Below are positions 1-9,000 of a DNA stretch of 57,942 nucleotides, piece by piece. Position 1 is the first letter of the stretch, and each line of letters begins with the position of its first letter. The translations under genes were made by a program, and so were the position numbers. This stretch comes from Erysipelotrichales bacterium (GTDB lineage: Bacteria > Bacillota_I > Bacilli_A > Erysipelotrichales > Erysipelotrichaceae): assembly GCA_910576345.1 (NCBI GenBank), contig CAJTIT010000017.1:1-57942 (forward strand). Reading direction: 5' to 3'. Below the pieces are notes generated by a model. The model worked only from the letters and a program-made list of their open reading frames with translations. It did not search any database and had not been told where the DNA came from.

Positions 1-158
1 CAAGAGCGATGAAGCTTGATTTCCTTGCCGATGGTGGACTTGTCTTTTCCTAAGGTGTCAGCAATAGCTTTTTTAGAGGAACCGTTACGGATACCATTTT
101 CAATAATAAAACGTTCTTGAAGAGAGAGGTGTTTGTTTTTGTTTGAGATAGCATTCAT
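1..158 (-). CDS. IS30-family transposase, N-terminal part (runs off the left edge)
   Basis: The minus strand is open from an ATG at 158-156 to the window edge and encodes about 52 residues. They begin MNAISNKNKHLSLQERFIIE and continue with a helix-turn-helix (GSSKKAIADTLGKDKSTIGK). This N-terminal layout, a basic start, an 'HLSLQERF' segment and a 'KDKSTIGKE' recognition helix, is typical of IS30-family transposases, whose N-terminal HTH binds the terminal inverted repeats. The catalytic DDE domain would lie to the left of the window and cannot be checked, so whether the element is intact is unknown. The insertion sequence lies just upstream of rplS and is transcribed away from it. Confidence 0.75.
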   Translation of the reverse strand, partial: MNAISNKNKHLSLQERFIIENGIRNGSSKKAIADTLGKDKSTIGKEIKLHRS

Positions 159-460
159 AAAAAATCAGCCTTTCTAAAGTGACGCTGTCAGCCATATAAA
201 CAATGCCATTATGTAAGAGTAAATTCAACTAGAATTTACTGAAAGACTGAATTCCATTTTTTACCCTTTGAAGTGGAATTTAACTTTTCACTTCAGGGTT
301 TAAATTTTGAAGAAGGTGTGATAATATTGTAGTTGTCCATAGAAACGTATCCTTTCTGTTAAGGTAACATAATGATAATGTTTCTATAGACTTTTTTCAT
401 CTTTTCTTAATTCCACTTTCATTTTACAATGAGCAGTTTGTGAAAATTAGAAAAAAAGTC
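159..460. other. Non-coding stretch upstream of rplS; probable insertion-sequence end with hairpin
   Basis: No gene is seen here. It contains a hairpin in which ACCCTTTGAAGTG (263-275) pairs with CACTTCAGGGT (289-299) with a 2-nt bulge. The motif AATTCCACTT recurs in both orientations: inside the hairpin (271-280, as its complement) and at about 410-420. Such repeats could be the terminal sequences of the IS30-type element, but the exact end cannot be fixed without a second copy. Confidence 0.35.
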
Positions 461-489
461 TATACAAGAGCGATAAAATGTGCTATTAT
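461..489 (+). promoter_or_regulatory. rplS promoter
   Basis: TATACA (461-466) and TATTAT (484-489) are separated by 17 nt. TG at 481-482 makes an extended -10. The predicted start is near 496, just before the structured leader. Confidence 0.6.
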
Positions 490-495
490 ATTTAA

Positions 496-591
496 GCCTT
501 TTGCATTATGTAATGCAAGGTACGAAGGTTCCGCTGAACAAATCCGATTCAAGAACCCCAACGGATTATAATAGTAAAGGAGTCAAGAATT
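496..591 (+). promoter_or_regulatory. Structured 5' leader of rplS, probable L19 autoregulatory leader
   Basis: Two short helices are visible between the promoter and rplS: TTGCATTA (501-508) with TAATGCAA (511-518), and AATCCG (541-546) with CGGATT (562-567). A structured L19 leader is a known element in Firmicutes, where the protein binds its own mRNA. Position and helices fit, but the call was not checked against a covariance model. The ribosome site AAAGGAG follows at about 576-582. Confidence 0.5.
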
Positions 592-942
592 ATGAATTTA
601 CAATTGGTTAATGAAGTAACAAAAAGTCAGTTAAAAAGTGACATTCCATTTTTCCGCACAGGAAGTACGGTTCGTGTCCATGTAAAAATCAAAGAAGGAG
701 ACAAATCTCGTATTCAGGTATTTGAAGGATTGGTAATCGTTCGCAAAGGCGGCGGGATCAGTGAAACATTCACAGTTCGTAAGATTTCCAATCAGATCGG
801 CGTAGAGAGAACATTCCCTCTGCATTCTCCAATCATTGATAAAATTGAAGTAGTTCGTCACGGTAAAGTACGTAGAAATAAATTGTACTACTTGCGTGGA
901 CGTTCAGGAAAAGCTGCACGTATCAAAGAAATTCGTAAGTAA
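592..942 (+). CDS. rplS: 50S ribosomal protein L19
   Basis: This 116-residue protein has the usual length of L19 and the family signature [20 protein letters not shown]. The conserved core [10 protein letters not shown] and the basic C-terminal end [18 protein letters not shown] follow. L19 sits at the 30S-50S interface and forms an intersubunit bridge. The gene has its own promoter and leader and is closed by an intrinsic terminator directly behind its stop, so it is essentially monocistronic. It is followed by signal peptidase genes and rbgA, the ordinary Firmicutes neighbourhood. A minus-strand frame inside it is a shadow. Confidence 0.98.
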   Translation: MNLQLVNEVTKSQLKSDIPFFRTGSTVRVHVKIKEGDKSRIQVFEGLVIVRKGGGISETFTVRKISNQIGVERTFPLHSPIIDKIEVVRHGKVRRNKLYYLRGRSGKAARIKEIRK

Positions 943-970
943 AAAAAGGCCGGATTGTCCGGCTTTTTTA
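943..970 (+). terminator. Intrinsic terminator of rplS
   Basis: GCCGGA and TCCGGC (949-963) form a stem with a short loop and are followed by a run of T. It begins 1 nt after the rplS stop. Confidence 0.9.
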
Positions 971-991
971 CTAGAATATGGAGGTATCCGC

Positions 992-1717
992 ATGGAAGAA
1001 AACAAGGAAAAACAAGAACAGCTGAATGAAATGCCGCTAGATGCACCTATGGATTTCGAAGTTGAAGAAGAACCAATATTAAAGGATGAACTTCCCGCAC
1101 AAGAATTTTTTAATTCATATATGGGAGAAAATTATCCGCCAAAACCTAAGTCAAACTGGGCAAAGCGATTCATGTATGAGGTTTTTGATTTGTTAAAGGT
1201 ATTCGTGATTTGTTTTGTCATTATCGTTCTGTTAACGAATTTTGTCGCAAAACCAATCAAAATTGAAGGTAAAAGCATGTATCCAACATTGGATGATGGT
1301 CAAATTGGTATTACCAATTTGTTTGCGGTTCAATTTTTGGATGTGTCAAGATTTGACGTTGTTATCATTCATAATGAAGAACGCAATGAATACTGGGTGA
1401 AACGCATCATTGCTTTGCCAGGAGAAACTGTGGAAGGAAAGGACGATGTGATTTACATCAACAATGAACCGATTGATCAGTCTTTTTTAGATGCGGCATA
1501 TGTAAAAGAGAACAGTGACAAAGATAATCTGTTTACTAGTGATTTTGGTCCTGTGACGCTGGGCGAGGATGAGTATTGGCTCATGGGTGATAATCGTATT
1601 CGTTCTGAAGACAGTCGTATTCATGGACCGTTTAAAAAGAGCGAATTGGTTGGAAAAGATGTACTTGTCTTCTGGCCTTTTGAAGATTTTGAATATGTGA
1701 AAAACGACACAGAGTAA
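992..1717 (+). CDS. lepB: Signal peptidase I (first of two)
   Basis: This 241-residue type I signal peptidase is membrane anchored and removes signal peptides from secreted proteins on the outer face of the membrane. The ATG at 992 is chosen because TGGAGG ends 7 nt before it; an in-frame ATG at 896 lies inside rplS. Residues 1-60 are an acidic, charged cytoplasmic tail, followed by one membrane segment at about 66-84. The catalytic serine is Ser95 in 'GKSMYPT', the general-base lysine is Lys137 in 'VKRIIALPGE', and the family box 'MGDNR' lies further on. The long acidic N-terminus is unusual compared with the neighbouring paralogue. A spacing of 15 nt to the next gene indicates co-transcription. 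Confidence 0.95.
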   Translation: MEENKEKQEQLNEMPLDAPMDFEVEEEPILKDELPAQEFFNSYMGENYPPKPKSNWAKRFMYEVFDLLKVFVICFVIIVLLTNFVAKPIKIEGKSMYPTLDDGQIGITNLFAVQFLDVSRFDVVIIHNEERNEYWVKRIIALPGETVEGKDDVIYINNEPIDQSFLDAAYVKENSDKDNLFTSDFGPVTLGEDEYWLMGDNRIRSEDSRIHGPFKKSELVGKDVLVFWPFEDFEYVKNDTE

Positions 1718-1732
1718 AAGGAGCTTACTTCA

Positions 1733-2314
1733 ATGAATGAACAGCGTTTGTCTAAAAAAACAAAGCGGGAAAGTTTTTTGATTGAAGCGGTTGATTTAAT
1801 GCGACTGGCCATTATTTTTTTGGTGCTTGTTTATACGATCCCGGCATTTGTATTAAGACCAGAAACAGTATCGGGGCGCAGTATGATGCCAACTTTGCAG
1901 GATGGCGATAAAGGAATGATCAATGTGTTCGCATCACTTGCTTTTGGATTGAATCGTTTTGATGTTGTCGCAGTAGTAGAGCCGGAAAGTGGCGAGCAAT
2001 GGGTCAAGCGAGTGATTGGATTGCCGGGAGAGCGAGTAAAATATCAAGATGGCGTATTGTATATCAACGGTGAAGTGATGGATGAGCCATTTTTAAACGA
2101 GGAATTTATAACAAGTTCCGGTTATACGATGCAGACATTCAGTCGTGATGTCGCAGAAGTAACACTGGCGGATAATGAATATTTTTTAGTGGGGGATAAT
2201 CGCCAGGAATCTTATGATTCTAGAGCACGCGGTCCTTTTCATCGATCAGATATCATCGGTAAACATTTTTATGGATTCTGGCCGTCCATCAAAGTAGTTC
2301 TCAATGATGATTGA
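1733..2314 (+). CDS. lepB: Signal peptidase I (second of two)
   Basis: This 193-residue paralogue of the upstream gene has a short N-terminus, one membrane segment at about residues 22-40, Ser50 in 'GRSMMPT', Lys92 in 'VKRVIGLPGE' and the box 'VGDNR'. All catalytic residues are present, so both copies should be active. AAGGAG stands 10 nt before the ATG. Multiple type I peptidases are common in Firmicutes and allow division of substrates. The two copies differ in their cytoplasmic tails. A terminator follows. Confidence 0.94.
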   Translation: MNEQRLSKKTKRESFLIEAVDLMRLAIIFLVLVYTIPAFVLRPETVSGRSMMPTLQDGDKGMINVFASLAFGLNRFDVVAVVEPESGEQWVKRVIGLPGERVKYQDGVLYINGEVMDEPFLNEEFITSSGYTMQTFSRDVAEVTLADNEYFLVGDNRQESYDSRARGPFHRSDIIGKHFYGFWPSIKVVLNDD

Positions 2315-2323
2315 TATGTGTTT

Positions 2324-2360
2324 AAAAGCATGTATGGATGTAAGATGCGTGCTTTTTTTC
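2324..2360 (+). terminator. Intrinsic terminator after the second signal peptidase gene
   Basis: AAAAGCATG (2324-2332) pairs with CGTGCTTTT (2348-2356) and leads into a T run. Confidence 0.8.
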
Positions 2361-2428
2361 TTTCAATCAAGTGCAAATGGATTTGTAAATTTGAATTAGG
2401 ATACATTCGCCCTCATTGACAAACGTTA

Positions 2429-2457
2429 TGTTACATTGTACAAGGATATGTTAAAAT
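2429..2457 (+). promoter_or_regulatory. Candidate rbgA-rnhB promoter
   Basis: The extended -10 TGTTAAAAT (2449-2457) has a weak -35 (TGTTAC) 17 nt upstream. A perfect TTGACA at 2416-2421 has only TACAAG at the right distance, so which pair is used is uncertain. Confidence 0.4.
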
Positions 2458-2504
2458 ATATTACAAGAACATAAAAGGAATCGTCATGTTAGGAGATGAT
2501 AAAA

Positions 2505-3392
2505 ATGAAGGATATGGATTTCGCACAATCCATCAACATCAACTGGTTTCCGGGACATATGACCAAGGCGAAACGAGAAATGCAGGAAAAATTGAAATTG
2601 GTGGATATGGTCATTGAGTTAAGAGACGCAAGAATCCCCAATGCTTCAAGAAATCCGATGATTGAAGAACTATGTCAAAACAAGCCCAGAGTTATTATTT
2701 TAAGTAAAAAAGATAAGGCAGAAAGTGAAAAAACAAAACAATGGATTAAGGCTTTAACTAATGGAAAGGTAAAGGTTTTGGCTTTGGATATACCAAAAGA
2801 GAATATTACACCTGTAGTTGTCGCAGCTGCCCAAGAAGTCATGAAAGAAAAAATTGAGCGCCAAAAACGCAGAGGAATACGCCCAAGAGCAATTCGTGCT
2901 ATGGTGGTCGGTGTGCCCAATGTAGGAAAATCTACTTTTATTAATAAGGTTGTAAAGAAACGCATTGCACAAACAGGTGATCGCCCCGGAGTGACACGTG
3001 CGCTAAAATGGGCAAGAGTCAATCAACAGATGGAACTGTTGGACACTCCCGGTGTGTTGTGGCCAAAGTTCGAGGATCCCATGACAGGGATGTATTTGGC
3101 AGCCTGCGGTTCAATAAGGGATGAGATATTGCCGATTGAAGAAGTGGCGGTATGGATGATGCATGCGCTTTGCAGAAAGAAACCGAATGCAATACAAGAA
3201 CGCTATCAAGTGGAAATATGTGATGATCCACATCAGATGTTTGAGATAATTGCATTATCAAGAGGATATCTAAAGGCAAATGGAATCATTGATCAAAAAC
3301 GCTGTATGGATGCTTTTCTAAAAGATGTGCGACAAGATAAACTGGGATGTATTACATGGGAGGAACCTAATGGAAACGGAAAATCAATATGA
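2505..3392 (+). CDS. rbgA: Ribosome biogenesis GTPase A
   Basis: This 295-residue circularly permuted GTPase (YlqF/RbgA) is needed for late assembly of the 50S subunit. The start at 2505 is preferred because AGGAG (2491-2495) lies 9 nt before it; the in-frame ATG at 2496 overlaps that site. The order of motifs is the permuted one: 'INWFPGHMTKAKREM' at the N-terminus, G4 'SKKD', G1 'GVPNVGKSTFINK', then G3 'DTPG'. The C-terminal part matches the ANTAR-like RNA-binding domain of the family. The gene overlaps rnhB by 23 nt, which is the conserved rplS-rbgA-rnhB order of Firmicutes. Confidence 0.96.
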   Translation: MKDMDFAQSININWFPGHMTKAKREMQEKLKLVDMVIELRDARIPNASRNPMIEELCQNKPRVIILSKKDKAESEKTKQWIKALTNGKVKVLALDIPKENITPVVVAAAQEVMKEKIERQKRRGIRPRAIRAMVVGVPNVGKSTFINKVVKKRIAQTGDRPGVTRALKWARVNQQMELLDTPGVLWPKFEDPMTGMYLAACGSIRDEILPIEEVAVWMMHALCRKKPNAIQERYQVEICDDPHQMFEIIALSRGYLKANGIIDQKRCMDAFLKDVRQDKLGCITWEEPNGNGKSI

Positions 3393-3993
3393 AAAGGCAT
3401 GGTGGAAAGAAGGGAGAACATCCATTGTTGGTTTGGATGAGGCAGGCAGAGGACCGATTGCCGGTCCATTGGTTGTTGCAGGTGTGATGTTTCCGAAAGA
3501 TTATCATCATGAAGCAATTTATGATTCTAAAAAATTGAGTGAAAAAAAGCGGAAGGAATTATTCCATGTGATTATTCAAGAAGCAAGTGAATTTCATATA
3601 GCGATTGTCTCACCCAAAGAAATTGACGAAAAGAATATTTATCGAGCAACCCGGCAGGCTATGGAGACAATTGTGGAGTGTTTCGCATATACAGATGGCG
3701 TATTAAGTGATGCAATGCCGCTTCCTGGTTGTAAGACAGAGGTGATTCCCATCATAAAAGGCGATCAAAAAAGCGTCAGTATAGCGGCTGCCAGTATTTT
3801 GGCAAAAGTAACGCGCGATTGTATCATGTGTGCCTATGATTATCGTTTTCCAAAGTATGGTTTTGCCAAGCATAAAGGATATCCAACAAAGGCGCATTTG
3901 GAAGCCTTGCGAAAATATGGCGTGTTGGATATTTATCGAAAAAGCTATGGACCGGTCGCAAAAATGAATCAGCTTCAATTTGATTTTGGATAA
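3370..3993 (+). CDS. rnhB: Ribonuclease HII
   Basis: This 207-residue RNase HII cleaves RNA in RNA-DNA hybrids and excises misincorporated ribonucleotides. The start at 3370 follows GGGAGG by about 7 nt; an upstream in-frame ATG at 3325 is deeper inside rbgA and has no ribosome site. Catalytic acidic residues are seen in 'GLDEAGRGPIAGP', and the family block 'KGDQKSVSIAAASILAKVTRD' begins the later core. In Firmicutes core order the next genes would be toward dprA and topA, but here an unrelated operon and the CRISPR locus come first. Confidence 0.96.
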   Translation: METENQYEKAWWKEGRTSIVGLDEAGRGPIAGPLVVAGVMFPKDYHHEAIYDSKKLSEKKRKELFHVIIQEASEFHIAIVSPKEIDEKNIYRATRQAMETIVECFAYTDGVLSDAMPLPGCKTEVIPIIKGDQKSVSIAAASILAKVTRDCIMCAYDYRFPKYGFAKHKGYPTKAHLEALRKYGVLDIYRKSYGPVAKMNQLQFDFG

Positions 3994-3994
3994 G

Positions 3995-4023
3995 AAAGAA
4001 CTGTTTTGTAAAGGTTCTTTTTC
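3995..4023 (+). terminator. Intrinsic terminator of rnhB
   Basis: AAAGAAC (3995-4001) pairs with GTTCTTT (4014-4020), followed by T residues. Confidence 0.75.
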
Positions 4024-4069
4024 CTAAATCATTGAGTATAATACAAATAAAAAAAATAAGATAAAAGCA

Positions 4070-4098
4070 TTGCATTATGAAATAATAAGATATATAAT
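4070..4098 (+). promoter_or_regulatory. Promoter of the orphan/NfeD/SPFH operon
   Basis: TTGCAT (4070-4075) and TATAAT (4093-4098) are separated by exactly 17 nt, 21 nt before the first start codon. Confidence 0.75.
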
Positions 4099-4119
4099 CT
4101 AAGTAAGAAAGGCGGTGTT

Positions 4120-4497
4120 ATGATGTTTACCTGGGTCAAAGGCAATGCATATGCTTTGGTCGCAACGCTTTATACCAATAACATCACACTGAATAATGCA
4201 GCAGCGGCTTATTTTCAAGATGTACGATGGGTCATGATTGGCATTGATCATACGGATAAAAAGGTTGCGATTAAGCCAGTGGCAAAACGTGAAATTGAGT
4301 TGAAAATCGTTCCTATGGAACAGCTTCATAAGGTTTCGATCGGAAAAGGTTATGCGCGCATTTCCAATAAGAGTGTCATGGATGAGATTCAGAGTTTGAT
4401 CAACGATACCATCAATGGAAGAAAATTTGATGCGTTTTATGATGAGCGCGAGAATCTGCTTATCATTGATTTGATGGTTGATTTAGAGAAAGGGTGA
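4120..4497 (+). CDS. Conserved-looking protein of unknown function, first gene of the NfeD/SPFH operon
   Basis: This 125-residue soluble protein is not recognised. It has no signal peptide or membrane segment and looks like a mixed alpha/beta fold: 'AIKPVAKREIELKIVP' in the middle, 'SIGKGYARISNK' and a C-terminal 'YDERENLLIIDLMVDLE'. The start at 4120 follows GGCGG; the next ATG at 4123 is equally in frame. It lies directly behind a good promoter and its stop is 5 nt before the NfeD start, so it is co-transcribed with the membrane-quality pair. A role linked to that pair is possible, but nothing in the sequence proves it. Confidence 0.75.
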   Translation: MMFTWVKGNAYALVATLYTNNITLNNAAAAYFQDVRWVMIGIDHTDKKVAIKPVAKREIELKIVPMEQLHKVSIGKGYARISNKSVMDEIQSLINDTINGRKFDAFYDERENLLIIDLMVDLEKG

Positions 4498-4502
4498 TAT
4501 GG

Positions 4503-4949
4503 ATGACAATGGAAATGATTTGGATTGTCATTGGGGTTTTGGCTATCGTTTTGGAACTTTCGACACCAACGGCGATGGTCAGTATCTGGTTTGCGGTAGG
4601 CGCGTTTGTGTCCGCCGTCTGTGCATTCTTCAATTTGCCAATAGTGGTACAGATCATTGTATGCTTAGTTGTGACAGTGTTGTTTATCTTGATTGTACGG
4701 CCAATGGCAGTAAAATATATGAGAGGGAATATTGTGGCGACCAATGCGGATCGCTTGATTGGCGATATTGCTGTGGTCACAAAAGAAATCAAAGAGGATG
4801 CATGGGGAGAAGTCAGGGTGCAAGGCATGACGTGGAGCGCTGTTGATTTGCATCATTCGATAATCCCTGAACATGCGAAAGTGCGCATTGTCGCTATTGA
4901 AGGGGCAAAATTACTTGTGAAAGCGATCAATCAGAAGGAGGATGTATAA
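4503..4949 (+). CDS. NfeD-like membrane protein
   Basis: This protein of about 148 residues has three hydrophobic segments ('IWIVIGVLAIVLEL', 'VSIWFAVGAFVSAVCAFF', 'IIVCLVVTVLFILIV') followed by a C-terminal OB-fold-like part ('AVVTKEIKEDAWGEVRVQG'). This is the short, protease-less NfeD type. The ATG at 4503 is favoured because AAAGGG sits about 8 nt upstream; GTG 4494 and ATG 4509 are alternatives. NfeD proteins act with stomatin/SPFH partners in membrane microdomains, and here the SPFH gene begins directly after the stop. An overlapping +1 frame in the same place is a shadow. Confidence 0.9.
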   Translation: MTMEMIWIVIGVLAIVLELSTPTAMVSIWFAVGAFVSAVCAFFNLPIVVQIIVCLVVTVLFILIVRPMAVKYMRGNIVATNADRLIGDIAVVTKEIKEDAWGEVRVQGMTWSAVDLHHSIIPEHAKVRIVAIEGAKLLVKAINQKEDV

Positions 4950-5849
4950 ATGATCACGATAATTTTATTGGTAGCAGCAATTCTTATTGTTGGTGCATTG
5001 CTTGCGTATATCATACGCATTGTGCCACAGGCGACTTCTTATGTTGTGGAGCGCTTGGGGGCATATCATTCCACATGGACCACGGGAATCCATTTTGTTA
5101 TTCCGTTTATTGACCGTATTGCAAACAAGGTCACATTAAAAGAAGTAGTAAAGGATTTCCCACCGCAGCCAGTCATCACAAAAGACAATGTCACGATGCA
5201 GATTGATACGGTTGTGTATTTTCAGATAACTGATCCAAAATTATATACGTATGGGGTAGTTGGTCCGATTACTGCGATTGAAAATTTGACCGCAACGACA
5301 CTTCGTAATATTATTGGCGATTTGGAATTGGATGAAACATTGACCAGTCGTGATATAATCAATACGAAGATGCGTTCCATTTTGGATGAAGCAACCGATC
5401 CTTGGGGCATCAAGGTCAATCGCGTGGAAGTGAAAAACATCATTCCACCGCGTGATATTCAAGAGGCAATGGAGAAGCAGATGCGTGCAGAACGAGAACG
5501 TCGTGAATCGATTTTGCGTGCCGAGGGTGAAAAGCGTTCTGCGATTCTGACAGCGGAAGGTGAGAAAGAATCTATGGTGCTTCGTGCAACGGCGAAAAAG
5601 GAAGCGATGATTGCGGAAGCAGAAGGACAGGCACAGGCAACGGAGCGTTTGTATCAGGCGCAGGCAAGAGGTATCCAGATGATTAAGGATGCAGATCCCA
5701 ATAAGGCGTATATGACGCTGAAATCATTAGAAGCATATGAAAAGATAGCGGATGGCAAGGCAACCAAACTAATTGTTCCATCTGAACTGCAGAATATGGC
5801 AAGTATTTTGACATCTACGAAAGAATGTTTAAATATGGAAAAGAAATAA
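4950..5849 (+). CDS. SPFH/band 7 (stomatin-like) membrane protein
   Basis: This 299-residue protein has an N-terminal membrane anchor (residues about 2-22), a band 7 domain containing 'GIHFVIPFIDRIANKV' and 'DETLTSRDIINTKMR', and a long helical Ala/Glu-rich coiled region ('RAEGEKRSAILTAEGEKE'). It is of the QmcA/slipin type that forms oligomeric rings and organises membrane domains. The ATG directly follows the NfeD stop, with AAGGAGG just upstream, so the two are translationally linked. NfeD-SPFH pairing is a known conserved arrangement. Confidence 0.93.
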   Translation: MITIILLVAAILIVGALLAYIIRIVPQATSYVVERLGAYHSTWTTGIHFVIPFIDRIANKVTLKEVVKDFPPQPVITKDNVTMQIDTVVYFQITDPKLYTYGVVGPITAIENLTATTLRNIIGDLELDETLTSRDIINTKMRSILDEATDPWGIKVNRVEVKNIIPPRDIQEAMEKQMRAERERRESILRAEGEKRSAILTAEGEKESMVLRATAKKEAMIAEAEGQAQATERLYQAQARGIQMIKDADPNKAYMTLKSLEAYEKIADGKATKLIVPSELQNMASILTSTKECLNMEKK

Positions 5850-5860
5850 CTGAATACAGA

Positions 5861-5897
5861 CAGTGTTTTTCGTAAATAGGAAGCACTGTTTTTTTGT
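5861..5897 (+). terminator. Intrinsic terminator of the SPFH operon
   Basis: ACAGTG (5861-5866) pairs with CACTGT (5885-5890), followed by seven T. Confidence 0.8.
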
Positions 5898-5905
5898 TTG
5901 AGAAA

Positions 5906-5928
5906 ACCCCCAGATTATCTGGGGGTTC
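5906..5928. terminator. Strong symmetrical hairpin upstream of cas9
   Basis: AACCCCCAGA (5906-5915) and TCTGGGGGTT (5919-5928) form a perfect 10-bp stem around a 3-nt loop. It could act as a second or bidirectional terminator insulating cas9 from the upstream operon. The downstream side lacks a pure T run on the + strand. Confidence 0.6.
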
Positions 5929-5949
5929 AATTTACTGTAAGAATTTTCC

Positions 5950-5978
5950 TTTTCAATGCAACTTGTCAATGTTATAAT
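5950..5978 (+). promoter_or_regulatory. cas9 promoter
   Basis: TTTTCA (5950-5955) and a perfect TATAAT (5973-5978) are separated by 17 nt. TG at 5970-5971 gives an extended -10. The start site would be near 5985, about 25 nt before the cas9 ATG. Confidence 0.65.
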
Positions 5979-6009
5979 AAACTTACATGAGAAGACAAGG
6001 AGTATTGAT

Positions 6010-9000
6010 ATGAAGAATTTGGTATTGGGTTTGGACATAGGAATTACAAGTGTTGGTTATGGCGTCATTGATTTGGATGATGGCAGATTTGTGGATTATG
6101 GCGTGCGCTTATTCAAGGAAGGCACGGCAGAAGAAAATTTAAAAAGACGTACTGCCAGAAGCAGAAGACGTTTGTTGACAAGGCGTAAAACACGTATTTC
6201 TGATATGAAAAATGTTTTAAAAGAATATGATATTATGCATGATGATTATCGTCCGTTATCAAATGTATATGAGCTTCGATGCAAGGGTTTAACGCAAAAA
6301 TTAACAAACAACGAGTTAACGTCAGTTATTTTGCATATCACAAAGCATCGTGGCAGTGTGGTTGAAACCGTAGAAGAAGACGTAGAAAAAAGTAAAGATT
6401 TCGAAAGCTTAAAAGCGATTTTGGCTAAAAATAAACAGATGATGAAACAAGGGAAGTATATTTGTGAGATTCAGATGGAGCGTTTGTTGAATGAGTTAGA
6501 AGTCAGAGGACATAGCAATAATTTCTCCACAAAGGATTATGTCAATGAGCTTTGCGAAATTCTTAATCATCAAGATGTTTGTGAAGACGCAAAACAAAAG
6601 ATATTAGCTTTGATACAAAGAAAAAGGGCATATTATGAAGGTCCGGGCAGTGAAAAATCGCCGACGCCTTACGGATGTTATATTGAAGTTAACGGACAAA
6701 TTGAAAAAATCGACTTAATAGAAAAAATGCGAGGTAAATGTAGCGTATTTCCAGATGAGCCAAGAGCACCGAAAATGTCGATCAGCGCAGATTTGTTTAA
6801 TTTTCTAAATGATTTGAATAATTTAACAGTACAGGAAGAAAAACTGACAACACAAGAAAAAGAACAGGTACTTTCTATCATCGATAAAAAAGGGAATGTG
6901 ACGTTAAAACAGCTGGCGAAATTATTTGAGGTAGAGGAATCGGATATAAGAGGATATCGAATTGATAAGAATGAAAAGCCGCTGTTTACAGAATTCAAGG
7001 GATATAAAAAACTAAAAAAGCTGTTTAGTGAAGCTGGATATTCCATATCTTTACAGGATTATGAATTTTTGGATGATGTGATTGAAATCTTGACTAAGAA
7101 AAAAGGCATTGAAGAAAGAAAGAATGCGTTTAAACAATGCGGAAGAGAAATGTCGGACTCTTTGCTTCATATGTTGGCGAATATGACGGGTATTGTCGGA
7201 TATCATTCCATGTCTTTGAAGGCAATACGATTGCTCAATAAAGAATTATTTGAGACCGGTATGAATCAGATACAGCTATTGCATGATTTGAAACTGTTTG
7301 ACAAATACCGTAAATCCTATAAGGGTAAGGAATCAATTGAAGCAGATACGGATGCGATTTTGTCACCTGTCACGAAACGTGCGCAGAATGAAACATTTAA
7401 AGTCATAAATGCACTACGGAAAAAATATGGTGAATTTGCATCCATTGTAGTTGAAATGGCCCGTGATAAAAATAGTGACGAGCGTAAGAAAAGAATCAAT
7501 CAGTTTCAAAAGAAAAAAGAAAATTCTCAAAAAGAAATGGATTCATTATTGAAGGAGCGAGGTTTTGATCCTGATAAAATCAATGGCAAAACACGTATGA
7601 AAATCAGCTTGTATTTACAACAAGATGGAAAAAGCGCCTATACTTTACAGCCACTAGATTTGGATCGTGTGATTAAGGATGCAACATATACGGAAATTGA
7701 CCATATCATTCCTATTTCTATTTCTTTGGACGATTCTCAAAATAATAAGGCGCTGATACTTCGCTCTGAAAATCAAATGAAAGGTAATTTGACACCTTTC
7801 ATGGCTTATCAAGCAGGTAAATTAGAGGGTTGCACCTATGATAAATATAAAGCGGTTGTATTGGCGAATAAACAATTGCCTTATAAGAAGAAGATGAATT
7901 TGTTGAATGAGAAAGATATAACCAAAATTGAAGTGAGAAAAGATTTTATTAATCGAAATTTGGTGGACACAAGGTATGCGTGTAGAGTGGTTTTGAACAC
8001 ACTGAGTAAATATTTTAAAGATAATGGGTTAGATACAAAAGTACATGTTGTTAATGGAAGATTGACTGATTTGTTCCGCAAAAAAATTCAATTGGATAAG
8101 GAGCGCAGTCAAGATTTTCTGCATCATGCGATTGATGCGTTGATCGTGGCTTCTATTAAGAAACTGAATTTATTGAATGAGTATTTATTGGGTCATGAGT
8201 TTAAAGAGATTTATAATGAAGAGACGGGAGAAATACATATACCAAATGACTCTGCCGTCTTTGATGAAAAATACATACGTTATATATTGGATTTAAAGAT
8301 GATCTATCAAGAAAGCAATCAGTATTATTATCATTTGCTTGATAAGAAGGATATGCATGTTAAGCCTATTAAGATTTCACATAAAATCAATACAAAGGCA
8401 AATCGTCAAATCGCAAATGAGACCATCTACAGTACGCGTAATCGAGACGGTATTGATTATTTGGTTGAAAAAATACCAGATATTTATGATCCGAAAAGCA
8501 AAAGATGCAAAGATCTTGTGGAATCAATTCTTAATAACGATGATCAAAAATACTTAATGGCGAGAAATGATCCTCAGACATTTTCAATCGTTAGGGAAAT
8601 TATTCAGAACCATTATTCTATGTATCAACAGGATGAGAAATTATATGGAATGAAAAATGGTAAAATTGAATTGAAGGGCGAAAATCCTTTAACAAAATAC
8701 AAGGAAGAACATGGCGTTATCAAGAAATATTCAAAAAAAGATAATGGGCCGGCGATTATATCAATGAAGTATGAAAGTGAAAAATTGGGAAATCATTTAT
8801 CAATATCTAAAAATTATGATTCGAAAAATAAAAAAGTGATTTTAAAACAGCTAAGTCCGTATCGAACAGATTTTTATCGTTGTAAAGACGGGAAATTTAG
8901 GATAGTTACAATTTATTATATAAATGTGAAATATGACAAGGTTAAAGATAAATTCTTTATTTCTGAGAAATGGTATGAAGATGAAATGAAAAAGAAAAAA

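Noticed and set aside
2416-2444. Perfect TTGACA upstream of rbgA taken as the main promoter
   Set aside because: At 17 nt distance only TACAAG is found, a poor -10. The nearby extended -10 TGTTAAAAT fits better.
4499-4846. 115-codon frame overlapping the NfeD-like gene
   Set aside because: It lies wholly within the NfeD frame, has cysteine- and arginine-rich random composition and no ribosome site.
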